Counted from the first letter of the stretch, positions 1 to 8,681 are shown. The stretch: 34,590 bases of DNA from Opitutaceae bacterium (GCA_030648295.1 JAUSID010000106.1:1-34590); one strand, 5' to 3'. The notes: generated from the letters alone by a model not told the origin. Made by a program: numbers and translations.

Positions 1-329
1 GGCGACTCGCCGGGATAAGCGGCGTACGTAATCGCATTGGCCGCTGTCCCGGAGTCCTCGGGACCGAATGTCACCGGTTTTGAAATACGGTGGATGCCAC
101 CGCGCAGGAACACGGTGACCGGCTGGTTGAACCCACCGGAACGTTTCAGCTCGCGGACCGCGTCGCGCGCCCGCTCGAGCGAACCGAACGGCCGCGCCGC
201 CGAACCGGGATTCGCATCATTGCCGCCCGGCGACACGTGGAATTCGAGCGCGGCGTTCGCGCACGGCGCGAATCCAATGACGAGCGATGTGAGCAGAAGT
301 CGGTGGAGGGGAGTGAACGTGTTCATCAT
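1..329 (-). CDS. Exported right-handed beta-helix protein, N-terminal part (cut by window edge)
   Basis: Only the first 109 codons are in the window. The protein starts with two Met codons (MMNTF, start at 329 or 326), then has a hydrophobic signal peptide ending near an ANA-A site. After it comes the sequence FHVSPGGNDANPGS...PFGSLERARDAVRELK. That is the usual N-terminus of right-handed parallel beta-helix proteins, many of which are polysaccharide lyases or glycosidases. A purine-rich GAGGA lies about 7 bases upstream of the start, one of the few clear ribosome binding sites in the window. The catalytic part is outside, so the substrate cannot be named; a role in extracellular glycan breakdown would fit the neighbouring lyase and sulfatase. 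Confidence 0.75.
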   Translation of the reverse strand, partial: MMNTFTPLHRLLLTSLVIGFAPCANAALEFHVSPGGNDANPGSAARPFGSLERARDAVRELKRSGGFNQPVTVFLRGGIHRISKPVTFGPEDSGTAANAITYAAYPGES

Positions 330-408
330 GCTGCTTCCTCTGAAGAGTTTGTTGGTTCAATTCTTGCAACAGAGGTCCCAGAGCGGCAGTGCCGTAACCA
401 AACACAAA

Positions 409-444
409 CCCTGGTCGCCTTCGGCGCCGCCGTAGGCGGGTAAA
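409..444. repeat. 36-bp GC-rich dispersed repeat, copy 1
   Basis: The unit begins CCCTGGTCGCCTTCGGCG and ends AGGCGGGTAAA. It differs by two bases from a copy at 8850-8885 and is also related to the adjoining unit at 8886-8921. The inner part (CGCCTTCGGCG, CGCCGTAGGCGG) can form small hairpins. It is non-coding and probably one member of a genome-wide repeat family. Confidence 0.8.
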
Positions 445-666
445 CCTCGGATGAGACACAGAGCGCACAGAGGCCAATCAGGAGGACACGGAGCAAGGCA
501 TTTCTCTGTGACCTCTGTTTGTTCTCCGTGCTCTCTGTGACCCGCCTGAAGTTTTGCTGAGAAAACAACATTCTGAAGGATCGTGTTACAGAGAGACCCC
601 GTGTCCTCCGGATCGACCTCTGTTCAGTATCCCTGATAATGCACGCAAGCCGCGAGCATGAGTTAA

Positions 667-736
667 CCGCAAGGAACGCAAAGAGCGCAGGGAAACTGCT
701 CCTCTGTTCCTTTGCGTTCCTTGCGTTCCTTGCGGC
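667..736. repeat. Inverted repeat of the AACGCAAAGAGCGC family
   Basis: The left arm CCGCAAGGAACGCAAAG (667-683) is complementary to CTTTGCGTTCCTTGCG (710-725) and to the following TTCCTTGCGG. A related but larger element sits at 20213-20366 inside the restriction operon. It has no coding potential and is probably a miniature non-autonomous or REP-like element. Confidence 0.7.
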
Positions 737-814
737 TAAATCCATCTCCATTCGGTTGCGGCCGCGCCGCGCCGGGGTCTCTGTGTCCCGCCCGAGGGTT
801 TGGATCATGGTCAT

Positions 815-3331
815 TCACCGTTCTCCCGGTTCCACGAACGTCCACGAAACCGCGCCGCGCTGGGTCGAGCCGACGGCGAAGTGGCCGGTGAGCCGCTGGC
901 CGGCGAACGCGAGCGTTCCGCTTTCGGCGTGCGACATGACGTAATCGGTTCCGTCCGCGGTTTCGACCGTGAGGATCCCGGCCGGATCGACCAGTGTCAC
1001 CTGGCGCACGAATGCCGCCACCCCTTCGTGGGCCTCGAACACCGTGATGAATGTCCGCGCCGCATCACCCTCCGTCCGGCGCACGATGTAGGGCAGCGTC
1101 GCGCCGAGGTCCGAATTCCTCCAGTCCCGCTGGCCCCAGCCATCGGCGACGAATGCGCGCTCGCCCTTCTGGCCGACGTTCCACGCCATGCAGTTCATCT
1201 CGCCATTCTTCCAGGTTGCCCGCCAGACGCCGGGTTCGCCGGCCGCGCACACATTGCCGAAGTCGTAGAACTTGGGCGATGTCGCGGGCGCGAAGCTCGC
1301 GCCGTCGAATTCCGCCGCCTTCACGGCCGCGTGATACACGAAGTCCTGGCGCTGGCCGCCGGCGACGCGGAAAAAATCGACGACATAATTGCGGCCGCCA
1401 CCGTGGTCGATGATCGCCGAGGTGCGGCGGTAGAGTTTCGCCCCGGGATACGCGCGCGACGACGCCTCCATGACCTTCACGTGCGCGGAGGTGCGGAAAA
1501 GCAATACGTCACCGCCGCGCTCCTTCGTCACCTGCTCCTTCTCGTCGATCAGCACGGTGTTGTGCGCGACCGTTCGCGTGGTCTGACTTTTCCGCGGGTG
1601 GTCCCACAGGTAACCGAGATCCGAGAGGACCTCCGTGCCATGCTTGGCGTAATACAGGTTGAGGCTGTCCAGATGGTGGTGACCGCCCCAGTGACTCGCG
1701 CTCAACAGCAGCAGGCTCTCGCGACCGTCGTTGCCCGTGCGCAGATGCCCGATGCGCAATTCGGGCGCGCACCAGTCGGGGAGCCGCAGCGGCGGAGCCG
1801 GTTTTTCCTCCAGGCCCGGCTCACGGTAATAGAGCGCCACCGGCACGTGGCTGCGCGTGAGCCCGCGCCCCGAGGTTTCCTTCAGCAGCGACAGGTATTC
1901 CGGATGCTCCGGGTAATTTGCCACCATCAGCTCGACGAAGTGGCTGCCGAGACCCGAACTCGGATAGGAGTCGGCGAACGGCGGATACCGGAGGTTGCCT
2001 TGCAGCCCCTTGAAACACGCCTCCCACGCGCGGCCGTAACTGGTACCATGATACAGGTCGACACCGTCGAGCCGCTGGCCGGACGCATCGCGGTAGCCCG
2101 GCGGATCGGAATAGCCGCGGAGCGCCTGCGGCAGATCCCAGATGTTGCCCAGCGTCATCATCGCGTAGGCGGGCGACTCCGACGTGGTGCCGTCGGGCAG
2201 AAACCAGCCATCGACGGTGCGTTGAAATCCCTCCCAGCCGAAACGCACGAGTCGGGGATGCCCGACGCAGAGGCCAACGAGCGCCGCGGCCGTGCGGTTG
2301 CCCACGGACTTGTTGTTGATCTGCTTGTCCGCCACCAGGAGTACGGTGCTCTCGAGCAGTAGATCGCGCTCGATCTTTTCGCGCTCATCGTCCGCGTAGA
2401 GCGGCCGCCCCTCGGCGCCGTGCGCCGTGCAGGTGAAATCGTACGCCTCGACCATTTTGCGGACGAAACCCGATTCCTGCCCGCCGCCCGTCGCCCGGCC
2501 CGCGGTCCAGTAACCGGTGTGCAGCCGGCGATCCGGCTGGTTCGGCGGGGGACACAGTTCCGGCTCGGGCAGCTGGTTGATGAACTCCGCCGCGACGCGG
2601 GCATCCATGTCCGCGTACTCGCCATACCCGGTATGCACGAGCCAGCCCGGATAACACGCGGCGAAGCGCAGCAGGATCAGCCGGACTCCGGCGGCGTATT
2701 CAGTTTTCCCTGTCAGCAGGTATGCCTCCGCCATCGAGCGGGCCAGGCTGGACATGAAACCGACTTTCCGCGCGCGGATGTTGCCGGTGAAACTCGGGCG
2801 ACCGGTGCGGTAGCTGAAGATCACGAAGGGTTCGCCGCCATAATAGGCCAGCCGCTGCGACTTTCGCGTCTGCGGCTCGAGCACGACGGTTTCGGGATGG
2901 CGCTCGTTCGGATAGATGGTGTGACAGACCTCGCACGTGAGTTGATCAGGCGACGTCACGTGCCAGTTCCACATCCCGTGCGGATGAACGGGCTTGCCCG
3001 ACTCACGGCAGGCGGGGCAGGGCGTGAACTTCGAGTCGCCCGGCGTGGTTTCCGGAATCATCAGGGCGAGGAACTCCGGCGTGAGCCGGGCGAGATACGT
3101 GCGGGAGTTTTGCTCCAGGCCCGCCAGGTGGCTCCGGGCCCACGCGTAACGCTGGAGGTTCTCGCGCGCGCGGGCGAGGTCCGCCGGCTTGAGCGCGCCG
3201 CTCGGGTGCTGCACGGTGCCCCGATAGCTTTGCCAGTCGGACCAGTCGAACAGCGGCTCGGCCGCGGCGGCGATCGACGCGAGCAGCACGGGCGCAAAAA
3301 TTCCACCGCGAAAAATCCTGGAGGTGATCAT
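815..3331 (-). CDS. Heparinase II/III-like polysaccharide lyase, exported
   Basis: An 838-residue protein when started at Met 3331 (MITSRIFRGG). This start gives a signal peptide cleaved near residues 23-25 (IAAAA-EPL). The frame stays open upstream to 3583, but that extension runs through the tandem repeat at 3361-3587 and would bury the signal peptide. Residues 50-450 are the helical toroid expected of heparinase/alginate-lyase-like enzymes, with an NNKSVGNRTA stretch around 339-348. Residues about 540-700 carry the family signature GGHHHLDSLNLY (549-560) and AHNTVLID (589-596) of the C-terminal beta-sandwich. Two cysteine pairs, C105/C108 (CPAC) and C133/C136 (CEVC), suggest a structural zinc site near the N-terminus. 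The family cleaves uronic-acid-containing polysaccharides by beta-elimination; the actual substrate is unknown. The gene is not clearly in an operon. Confidence 0.85.
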   Translation of the reverse strand: MITSRIFRGGIFAPVLLASIAAAAEPLFDWSDWQSYRGTVQHPSGALKPADLARARENLQRYAWARSHLAGLEQNSRTYLARLTPEFLALMIPETTPGDSKFTPCPACRESGKPVHPHGMWNWHVTSPDQLTCEVCHTIYPNERHPETVVLEPQTRKSQRLAYYGGEPFVIFSYRTGRPSFTGNIRARKVGFMSSLARSMAEAYLLTGKTEYAAGVRLILLRFAACYPGWLVHTGYGEYADMDARVAAEFINQLPEPELCPPPNQPDRRLHTGYWTAGRATGGGQESGFVRKMVEAYDFTCTAHGAEGRPLYADDEREKIERDLLLESTVLLVADKQINNKSVGNRTAAALVGLCVGHPRLVRFGWEGFQRTVDGWFLPDGTTSESPAYAMMTLGNIWDLPQALRGYSDPPGYRDASGQRLDGVDLYHGTSYGRAWEACFKGLQGNLRYPPFADSYPSSGLGSHFVELMVANYPEHPEYLSLLKETSGRGLTRSHVPVALYYREPGLEEKPAPPLRLPDWCAPELRIGHLRTGNDGRESLLLLSASHWGGHHHLDSLNLYYAKHGTEVLSDLGYLWDHPRKSQTTRTVAHNTVLIDEKEQVTKERGGDVLLFRTSAHVKVMEASSRAYPGAKLYRRTSAIIDHGGGRNYVVDFFRVAGGQRQDFVYHAAVKAAEFDGASFAPATSPKFYDFGNVCAAGEPGVWRATWKNGEMNCMAWNVGQKGERAFVADGWGQRDWRNSDLGATLPYIVRRTEGDAARTFITVFEAHEGVAAFVRQVTLVDPAGILTVETADGTDYVMSHAESGTLAFAGQRLTGHFAVGSTQRGAVSWTFVEPGER

Positions 3332-3360
3332 GGCACGAGCGGCGACCAGACCGCCGGATC

Positions 3361-3587
3361 GCCGCGAAGTGGATACGAGCCTCATGCGATCATCAAGGCC
3401 GCTGACGACGTTGGCGGCATGACGATGGCTCTTCTGGACGCTGGGCTTGCGCAGTAGCGCAAACCTGACGCCCGCTGGATTGCCGCGAAGTGCATGCGAG
3501 CGCCGCACGGGCATCAATACCGCTGCACCCGTTTGCCGCACAACGATTCCTGGCTTGGACCCTGGGTTTGCGCAGCAGCGCAAACCC
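3361..3587. repeat. Two tandem ~105-bp repeat units, each ending in a strong palindrome
   Basis: Unit 1 (3361-3465) and unit 2 (3482-3587) both start with GCCGCGAAGTG and share interspersed similarity along their length. Each ends in a hairpin. In unit 2 the arms GGGTTTGCGC (3564-3573) and GCGCAAACCC (3578-3587) are perfectly complementary around AGCA. In unit 1 GGGCTTGCGC pairs with GCGCAAACC with one G-T. The repeats fill the divergent gap between the lyase and the DUF1638 operon. A look-alike palindrome occurs at 31334-31356. Confidence 0.75.
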
Positions 3588-3681
3588 CCGGCTGCGCATT
3601 TTTTGGCCAGCAGAATGCCAGATTTTGCGCCTATTCGATTGCGGACACGCGCGAAGCCAGGGGTTTTCCTTGCGCGACGTC

Positions 3682-4449
3682 ATGCCTCTCACGTCTGCCG
3701 GCCCCCCTGCGCTCGCGCTGATCGCCTGCCGCGTGCTCGACCTGGAACTCGCCGGGTTCACCCGGGGGGCGGCGCATATCGTGCGTTGCGAGACGTTCGA
3801 AATGGGGCTGCACGATCGGCCGTCCGAGCTGCGGTCCACCCTGGCCGGCGCGATAACCCGCGCCGAGGCGGACCCGGCCGTCGAATGCGTCGTGCTCGTG
3901 TACGGGTTGTGCGGGCTGGCGCTCGTCGATCTCGCGCCGCGCCGGTGTCCGATCGTCGTCCCGCGCGCGCACGACTGCATCACGCTGCTGCTCGGCAGCA
4001 AGGAACGCTACGCCGCCTGCATGCGCGAGGAGCCGGGGACGTATTGGTATTCACCGGGCTGGAACCACGGCCAGCGCGTGCCGGGCCCGGAGCGTGAAGC
4101 GACATGGCGGCGCGAATACACCGAGAAATATGGCGCCGACGACGCGGAGGCGCTCCTCGAGGTTGAGCGCGAAACTTTTGCCCAGCACAGCTGCGCCGGC
4201 TACGTGGACCTCGGCCTCGCCGGCAACGCCGCCGATCGCGACTACGCCGAGCGCTGCGCGCGATTGCTCGGCTGGCGTTTCCAACTTCACGCGGGCGATC
4301 CGGCGCTGCTGCGCGATTTGGTGGAAGGCCGGTGGGACGAAGCCCGCTTTCTCATCGTAAAGCCGGGCGAACGGATCGCGCACTCGCCCGACGAAACCAT
4401 CGTGCGCGCGGTTCCCGTCGCTGCGCCGCCGGTACTCGTTGCTCGATGA
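3682..4449 (+). CDS. DUF1638 family protein, first gene of corrinoid methyl-transfer operon
   Basis: A 255-residue protein when started at ATG 3682; the family-like sequence begins right after it (LALIACRVLDLEL). The frame is open further upstream only through the repeat units. Visible features are an Rx-rich N-terminal half with VVLVYGLCGLALVDL and VVPRAHDCITLLLGSKERY, a pattern typical of DUF1638 proteins, which recur beside corrinoid methyltransferase genes. The biochemical role is not known. Its stop codon overlaps the next start as ATGA (4446-4449), so it is translationally coupled to the corrinoid activator. No Shine-Dalgarno sequence is visible. Confidence 0.8.
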   Translation: MPLTSAGPPALALIACRVLDLELAGFTRGAAHIVRCETFEMGLHDRPSELRSTLAGAITRAEADPAVECVVLVYGLCGLALVDLAPRRCPIVVPRAHDCITLLLGSKERYAACMREEPGTYWYSPGWNHGQRVPGPEREATWRREYTEKYGADDAEALLEVERETFAQHSCAGYVDLGLAGNAADRDYAERCARLLGWRFQLHAGDPALLRDLVEGRWDEARFLIVKPGERIAHSPDETIVRAVPVAAPPVLVAR

Positions 4450-6077
4450 AGGAAGCCGAAATCATCGTGCGGTGGCCGGATGGCGCACCGGAGCGGCGGT
4501 TGCCGGCCGGACGTGTGCGTAGTGACAGTCTGGCGACGCGGTTCATGCAGGCGGGCCGCCCATTGAACACCCGCTGCGGCCAGCGCGGGAATTGTGCGGG
4601 CTGCACGGTCGAGCTTCTCGCCGGCACGTTTCAGCAACGCGATGGCGCGGTGATTAGCGCGCGCGCTGAAATCAAGGCGTGCCAGGGGAATGTGCCCCCG
4701 GGAACGCAGGCGCTGCTCGCCGCGCCCGCGCGATCACTTGCGGTCCACCGGCCGCAGGTCGTCACCACCTTCAAACTCGGCGTGACGGCGGCGCAGCAGC
4801 CACTCGTGCCTGTCACTCCCGGCGTATGCGATCACGGGCTGGCGATCGACGTCGGCACGACGACGGTGGTGGTGGCGCTCGTCGATCTTTTGACCGGCCG
4901 GATCGTGCGGGAGGAAAGTGCGTTCAACCGGCAGATCGAACTCGGCGACGATGTGCTCACCCGGATCCAGCTGGCGGGCCTCGCGCAGCAACGTGAGGCG
5001 CTCCGCCACTCGATTGTCGACGAGACGCTGACGCCGCTCATCTGGCAGGCGTGCGCTTTCGCCGGAATTCCGTTCGAACGGATCGCGGGTGCGGTCGTGG
5101 CGGGGAACACCACGATGCTTCATTTGCTGACCGGCACGGACCCCACCGCGATGGGCGTGGCTCCGTTTCGCGCATCGTTCATCCACCACCGTGTCATGAC
5201 CGCGGGCGAGCTTCAGCTCGGCGTGCTTCCGGCTGGCGCGCCGGTTCACCTGTTGCCCGGGATCAGCGCCTATGTCGGGGCCGACCTTGTCGCCGGGTGC
5301 GCGTGCACGGGACTGCTTAACGCCACGGGCCCGAGCCTGCTCGTCGACATCGGAACGAATGGCGAAATTCTTCTCTGGCACGGCGGGCGGTTGCTCGTGA
5401 CCGCCACGGCGGCCGGCCCGGCGTTCGAAGGCGGCCGGTTGTCGCGCGGCACCCGCGCCGTGGCCGGCGCGGTCGCTCACGTCGAGTTCGGCCGCCATGG
5501 ATTTCCGCCCCGACTCCGCACCATCCCCGGCAGCAACATCGTCGGGCTTTGCGGGTCGGCCTACGTCGATTTTCTCGCGCAGGCGCGGAGTTCCGGGCTG
5601 CTCGCCGCCAGCGGCCGGTGGGATCTCGCGATCTGGCGCGTGCTGCCGGCCGCCCATCGGTGCGAGGGGGCGGATGGCCGTGGTGTTCGCCTGGCGCCGG
5701 CCAGCGACGCGACCATAATCACCGAGCGCGATGTGGCGGAGTTGTTGCAGGCGAAGGCCGCCATTGCCGCGGGCATCCAGACCCTGTTGCGCCGTGCCGG
5801 GCTCACGCCGCCGGACGTGCAGCGGCTGTATCTGGCCGGTGGATTCGGGCTGCACCTTGACGTCAGCCACGCCATCGCGTGCGGATTGCTGCCCGGTTTC
5901 ACCGCGGCGCAAATCGAAGTCGTGGGCAACACCTCGCTCGGCGGCGCCTGGCTCGCCCTCGTCGACCGATCCGTGGTCGCCGAAATGGCGAACCTCGGCG
6001 CCACCGCCGCCATCGTCGAACTGAACCGCGAGCCTGGCTTCGAGGACACTTTCATCGATCGCATGATGCTCCCGTAA
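4446..6077 (+). CDS. Corrinoid-activating [2Fe-2S]/ASKHA protein (RamA/RACo-like, DUF4445)
   Basis: A 543-residue protein starting at ATG 4446 in an ATGA overlap with the DUF1638 gene. The N-terminal ferredoxin-like domain has C44-x5-C50-x2-C53 and C79, a [2Fe-2S] cluster pattern. The rest is an ASKHA (actin/Hsp70/sugar kinase-like) ATPase domain with AIDVGTTTVVVALVD (from 133), VVAGNTTMLHLL, LLVDIGTNGEILL and YLAGGFGLH. Proteins of this type use ATP and a low-potential electron donor to return accidentally oxidised Co(II) corrinoid to Co(I). The presumed client is the corrinoid protein encoded 20 bp downstream. Unlike archaeal RamA, which carries a C-terminal 4Fe-4S ferredoxin, this one has the bacterial domain order seen in RACo. 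Confidence 0.9.
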   Translation: MKEAEIIVRWPDGAPERRLPAGRVRSDSLATRFMQAGRPLNTRCGQRGNCAGCTVELLAGTFQQRDGAVISARAEIKACQGNVPPGTQALLAAPARSLAVHRPQVVTTFKLGVTAAQQPLVPVTPGVCDHGLAIDVGTTTVVVALVDLLTGRIVREESAFNRQIELGDDVLTRIQLAGLAQQREALRHSIVDETLTPLIWQACAFAGIPFERIAGAVVAGNTTMLHLLTGTDPTAMGVAPFRASFIHHRVMTAGELQLGVLPAGAPVHLLPGISAYVGADLVAGCACTGLLNATGPSLLVDIGTNGEILLWHGGRLLVTATAAGPAFEGGRLSRGTRAVAGAVAHVEFGRHGFPPRLRTIPGSNIVGLCGSAYVDFLAQARSSGLLAASGRWDLAIWRVLPAAHRCEGADGRGVRLAPASDATIITERDVAELLQAKAAIAAGIQTLLRRAGLTPPDVQRLYLAGGFGLHLDVSHAIACGLLPGFTAAQIEVVGNTSLGGAWLALVDRSVVAEMANLGATAAIVELNREPGFEDTFIDRMMLP

Positions 6078-6097
6078 CCGCCGTCCCTCCAAACCAC

Positions 6098-6751
6098 ATG
6101 ACCACGCTCGAACAACTCTCCGAAGCCATTTCCCTGGGCAAAAACAAGGATGCACGCCTGTTCGCGCAGCGGGCCATCGACGAAAACATCCCGCCGGCGC
6201 AAATCGTCGATCACGCATTGGTGCCGGCGATGGCGCTGGTCGGCGAACGTTTCAAGCGGAACGAGATTTTCGTGCCCGAGATGCTGATCGCGGCCCGTGC
6301 GATGAAGGAGGCGATGACGCTGCTCGAGCCGCGGTTGATCGCCGCCGGCGTGACGCCAAAGTTCACCGCCATCATCGGCACGGTGCAGGGCGATCTCCAC
6401 GACATTGGCAAGAACCTGGTGGCGACGATGTGGAAAGGCGCGAATTTTCGCGTGGTCGATCTCGGTGCCAACGTCTCGCCGGCGAAATTTGTCGCCGCCG
6501 TGCAGGAGCACCGGCCTCACCTCGTCGGTTTGTCCGCGCTTCTCACCACCACGATGCCGGCGATGATCGACACGGTTCGGGCCATCCGCGCCAGCGGCGC
6601 GTCCGCCGTCAAGATCGTCATTGGCGGCGCTCCGATCACGCAGCAGTTCTGCGAGGAAATCGGGGCCGATGGTTATGCGCCCGACGCCGGCTCGGCGGTC
6701 GACAAGGCCAGCGAACTCGTCGCCGCCGGCGCGATCGACTCTCCGCCATGA
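6098..6751 (+). CDS. Corrinoid (B12-binding) methyl-carrier protein, MtbC/MtaC type
   Basis: A 217-residue protein. Residues 1-85 form the helical cap domain (LVPAMALVGERFKRNEIFVPEMLIAARAMKEAM). Residues 88-210 form the Rossmann-like B12 domain with the base-off motif D99-x-H101-x-x-G104 (GDLHDIGKN), in which H101 should be the lower cobalt ligand. IVIGGAPI and the final GADGYAPDA are also conserved. It carries the methyl group between two methyltransferases in the cytoplasm. The start at 6098 places it 20 bp after the activator gene, and its stop overlaps the next start (ATGA, 6748-6751). Confidence 0.93.
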   Translation: MTTLEQLSEAISLGKNKDARLFAQRAIDENIPPAQIVDHALVPAMALVGERFKRNEIFVPEMLIAARAMKEAMTLLEPRLIAAGVTPKFTAIIGTVQGDLHDIGKNLVATMWKGANFRVVDLGANVSPAKFVAAVQEHRPHLVGLSALLTTTMPAMIDTVRAIRASGASAVKIVIGGAPITQQFCEEIGADGYAPDAGSAVDKASELVAAGAIDSPP

Positions 6752-7752
6752 CGCCGCGCGAACGGTACTTTGCCGTCCTGCGCGGACAGCCGTCCGACAT
6801 CCTGCCGCGAATTCCGATCCTGATGCAGTTCGCGGCCGAGCACATCGGCTCGAATTATGGCGCGTTCGCCTCCGACCACCGCGTGCTGGTCGAAGCCAAT
6901 CTGCGCTGCGCGGAGGAATTCGGCATCGATCAACTCAGCACCATCTCGGATCCATATCGCGAGACGTCCGGTTTCGGCGGCGCGGTGGAATACCGGCGCG
7001 ATGGCGTTCCCATCTGCGAGCGCCCTCCGCTGTTGGACGATCGCGACCTCGGCCAGCTGCCGCGTCCCGATCCCCTGCAGGCGCCGCGGATGCGCGATCG
7101 CGTCGATGCCGTCCGCAGCTATCTTGAACGCAGCGGCGATCGTTACTCGATCATGGGCTGGGTCGAGGGTCCCGCGGCGGAGGCGGCTGACCTCCGGGGC
7201 GTATCCAACTTCTTCATGGATCTGCTGGACGATCCGGGCTACGCGCGGGAGTTGATGGCGCGCTGCGTTGAGACGGCGATCGATTTTGCCCGGGCGCAGG
7301 TGGACGCGGGGGCGGACACGATTGGCGTTGGTGACGCAGTGGCCAGCCAGGTTTCGCCGCAGACGTACGAATCACTCATCCTGCCGTTCGAGCGGCAGCT
7401 CGTCGATGCATTGCACGAGATGGGTGTGATCGTCCGGCTGCACATCTGCGGCAACACAACACACCTCCTGCCGGGGATCGCCACGCTCGGCGTCGACATC
7501 GTCGACATCGATCATCTGGTCGATCTGGCGGTGGTGCGGAAGGTGCTCGGTCCGCGGGTGGTGATTTCGGGCAATGTGGATCCGGTCTCGTGTGTCATGC
7601 GCGGTCCGCCGGAGGACGTGAAGGCGGCGGTGGCACGCTGTCACGCGATCGCCGGCGCGCCGTTCATGGTGAACGCCGGCTGTGAAATCCCTGCCTCGAC
7701 GCCGCCGCCCCACCTGCATGCGCTCTGCACGCCCATCGCCGCCCAGCTGTAA
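6748..7752 (+). CDS. Uroporphyrinogen decarboxylase-family methyltransferase (MtaA/CmuA type)
   Basis: A 334-residue TIM-barrel protein, coupled by ATGA overlap to the corrinoid protein gene. It carries the zinc motif of the methyltransferase branch, H232-x-C234 (LHICGN) and C312 (NAGCEIP), rather than the haem-precursor-binding features of true HemE. Enzymes of this branch either move methyl from a donor onto the corrinoid (O-demethylases of the MtvB/OdmB type) or from methyl-corrinoid onto a thiol (MtaA, MtbA). Since no other first methyltransferase is encoded in the operon and a homocysteine methyltransferase follows, it more likely acts on the unknown methyl donor; this assignment is inference. 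Confidence 0.88.
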   Translation: MTPRERYFAVLRGQPSDILPRIPILMQFAAEHIGSNYGAFASDHRVLVEANLRCAEEFGIDQLSTISDPYRETSGFGGAVEYRRDGVPICERPPLLDDRDLGQLPRPDPLQAPRMRDRVDAVRSYLERSGDRYSIMGWVEGPAAEAADLRGVSNFFMDLLDDPGYARELMARCVETAIDFARAQVDAGADTIGVGDAVASQVSPQTYESLILPFERQLVDALHEMGVIVRLHICGNTTHLLPGIATLGVDIVDIDHLVDLAVVRKVLGPRVVISGNVDPVSCVMRGPPEDVKAAVARCHAIAGAPFMVNAGCEIPASTPPPHLHALCTPIAAQL

Positions 7753-7769
7753 CCACCGATCTATTACGC

Positions 7770-8681
7770 ATGGACACAATTTCATTGATTGAGGCGCTGG
7801 TCGACCGGCCGCTGCTCTGCGATGGAGCGATGGGAACCCAGTTGCAGGCGCGTGGTTTGAAACCGGGGCAGTGCGGCGAGGAGTGGAACGTCACGGCGGC
7901 CGCGCGGGTCGAGGACGTGCATCGCCGATATGTCGCGGCCGGTTGCGATCTGATTACGACGAACACGTTTGGCGGCACGGACGTCGCGCTGGCGCGCCAC
8001 GGGCTCGCCGCACGCGGCCGGGAATTCAACGAGGCGGGTGCGCGGGTGGCGCGGCTTGCCGCCGGTCCGGGCCGGTGGGTGCTGGGTGATGTCGGGCCAT
8101 TGGGCGAGCTGCTCGAACCATGGGGCACGATCTCTTCGGCGACGGCGGGGCGCGCGTTCCGGGACCAGGCGGCGGCGCTGCTGGCCGGCGGGGCCGATGT
8201 GATTCTGGTTGAGACGATGAGTGATCCGCAGGAGGCGGCGATTGCGGCGCGCGGTGCGCGCGAAGCCGGGGCGCGGCTGGTGATCGCGACGTTCGCGTTC
8301 CAGGCGGCGGGAGATGGGTTTCGCACCATGATGGGCGCAACCGCGCGCGAATGCGTGCGGGCGGCGATGCAGGGCGGCGCGAGCATCGTCGGCGCGAATT
8401 GCGGCACGAACCTGTCGCTCGCGGACTATGTGCGGCTCGGCCGCGAGCTCGTGGAAGCGGCGGAGGGGCATCCCGTGATCGTGCAGCCGAACGCCGGCGC
8501 ACCGCGGCTCGTCAACGGCGCCGCGGTATACGACGAGAGCGCGGTCGAGCTGGCCAGCTGCGTGCCGAAATTTCTCGCCGCCGGCGTGCGCGTAATCGGC
8601 GGCTGCTGTGGGACGACGCCGGAGCACCTTGCCGCGATGGCCGAGGCCATGCGGCGACACGCTGCGGGCGACCGAGGATGA
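7770..8681 (+). CDS. Homocysteine S-methyltransferase family protein (MetH N-terminal/BHMT-like)
   Basis: A 303-residue protein with CDGAMGTQLQ (17-26), NTFGGT and the three zinc cysteines of the family: C211 (GANCGTN) and C279/C280 (GGCCGTTPEH). It begins 17 bp after the UroD-like gene, so it is the last member of the operon. The family moves a methyl group onto homocysteine zinc thiolate to give methionine. Within this operon the likely methyl source is the methylated corrinoid protein, which would make the set a stand-alone, split counterpart of part of MetH. It lacks folate, B12 and activation domains of its own. The exact acceptor is inferred. Confidence 0.85.
   Translation: MDTISLIEALVDRPLLCDGAMGTQLQARGLKPGQCGEEWNVTAAARVEDVHRRYVAAGCDLITTNTFGGTDVALARHGLAARGREFNEAGARVARLAAGPGRWVLGDVGPLGELLEPWGTISSATAGRAFRDQAAALLAGGADVILVETMSDPQEAAIAARGAREAGARLVIATFAFQAAGDGFRTMMGATARECVRAAMQGGASIVGANCGTNLSLADYVRLGRELVEAAEGHPVIVQPNAGAPRLVNGAAVYDESAVELASCVPKFLAAGVRVIGGCCGTTPEHLAAMAEAMRRHAAGDRG

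Larger units (their letters stand above)
330..814. other. Intergenic region with dispersed repeats, no gene
   Basis: No coding region is supported in these 485 bases. The region holds one copy of a 36-bp GC-rich repeat (409-444), an 11-bp perfect inverted repeat GGAGGACACGG (481-491) / CCGTGTCCTCC (599-609), and a second inverted repeat built from CCGCAAGGAACGCAAAG (667-736). Related sequences occur elsewhere in the window. The two flanking genes are both on the minus strand, so the promoter of the beta-helix gene should lie here, but no convincing -35/-10 pair was seen. Confidence 0.6.

Noticed and set aside
800-2362. Long plus-strand frame of 520 codons opposite the heparinase-like gene
   Set aside because: It has no family resemblance, is very rich in Arg/His/Val, and is the antisense of a gene with signal peptide and clear motifs. 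Similar antisense frames at 4734-6218, 9174-11063 and 26938-28506 were dropped for the same reason.
3332-3583. N-terminal extension of the lyase by 84 residues
   Set aside because: The extension is translated from the tandem repeat units and would place the signal peptide inside the protein.
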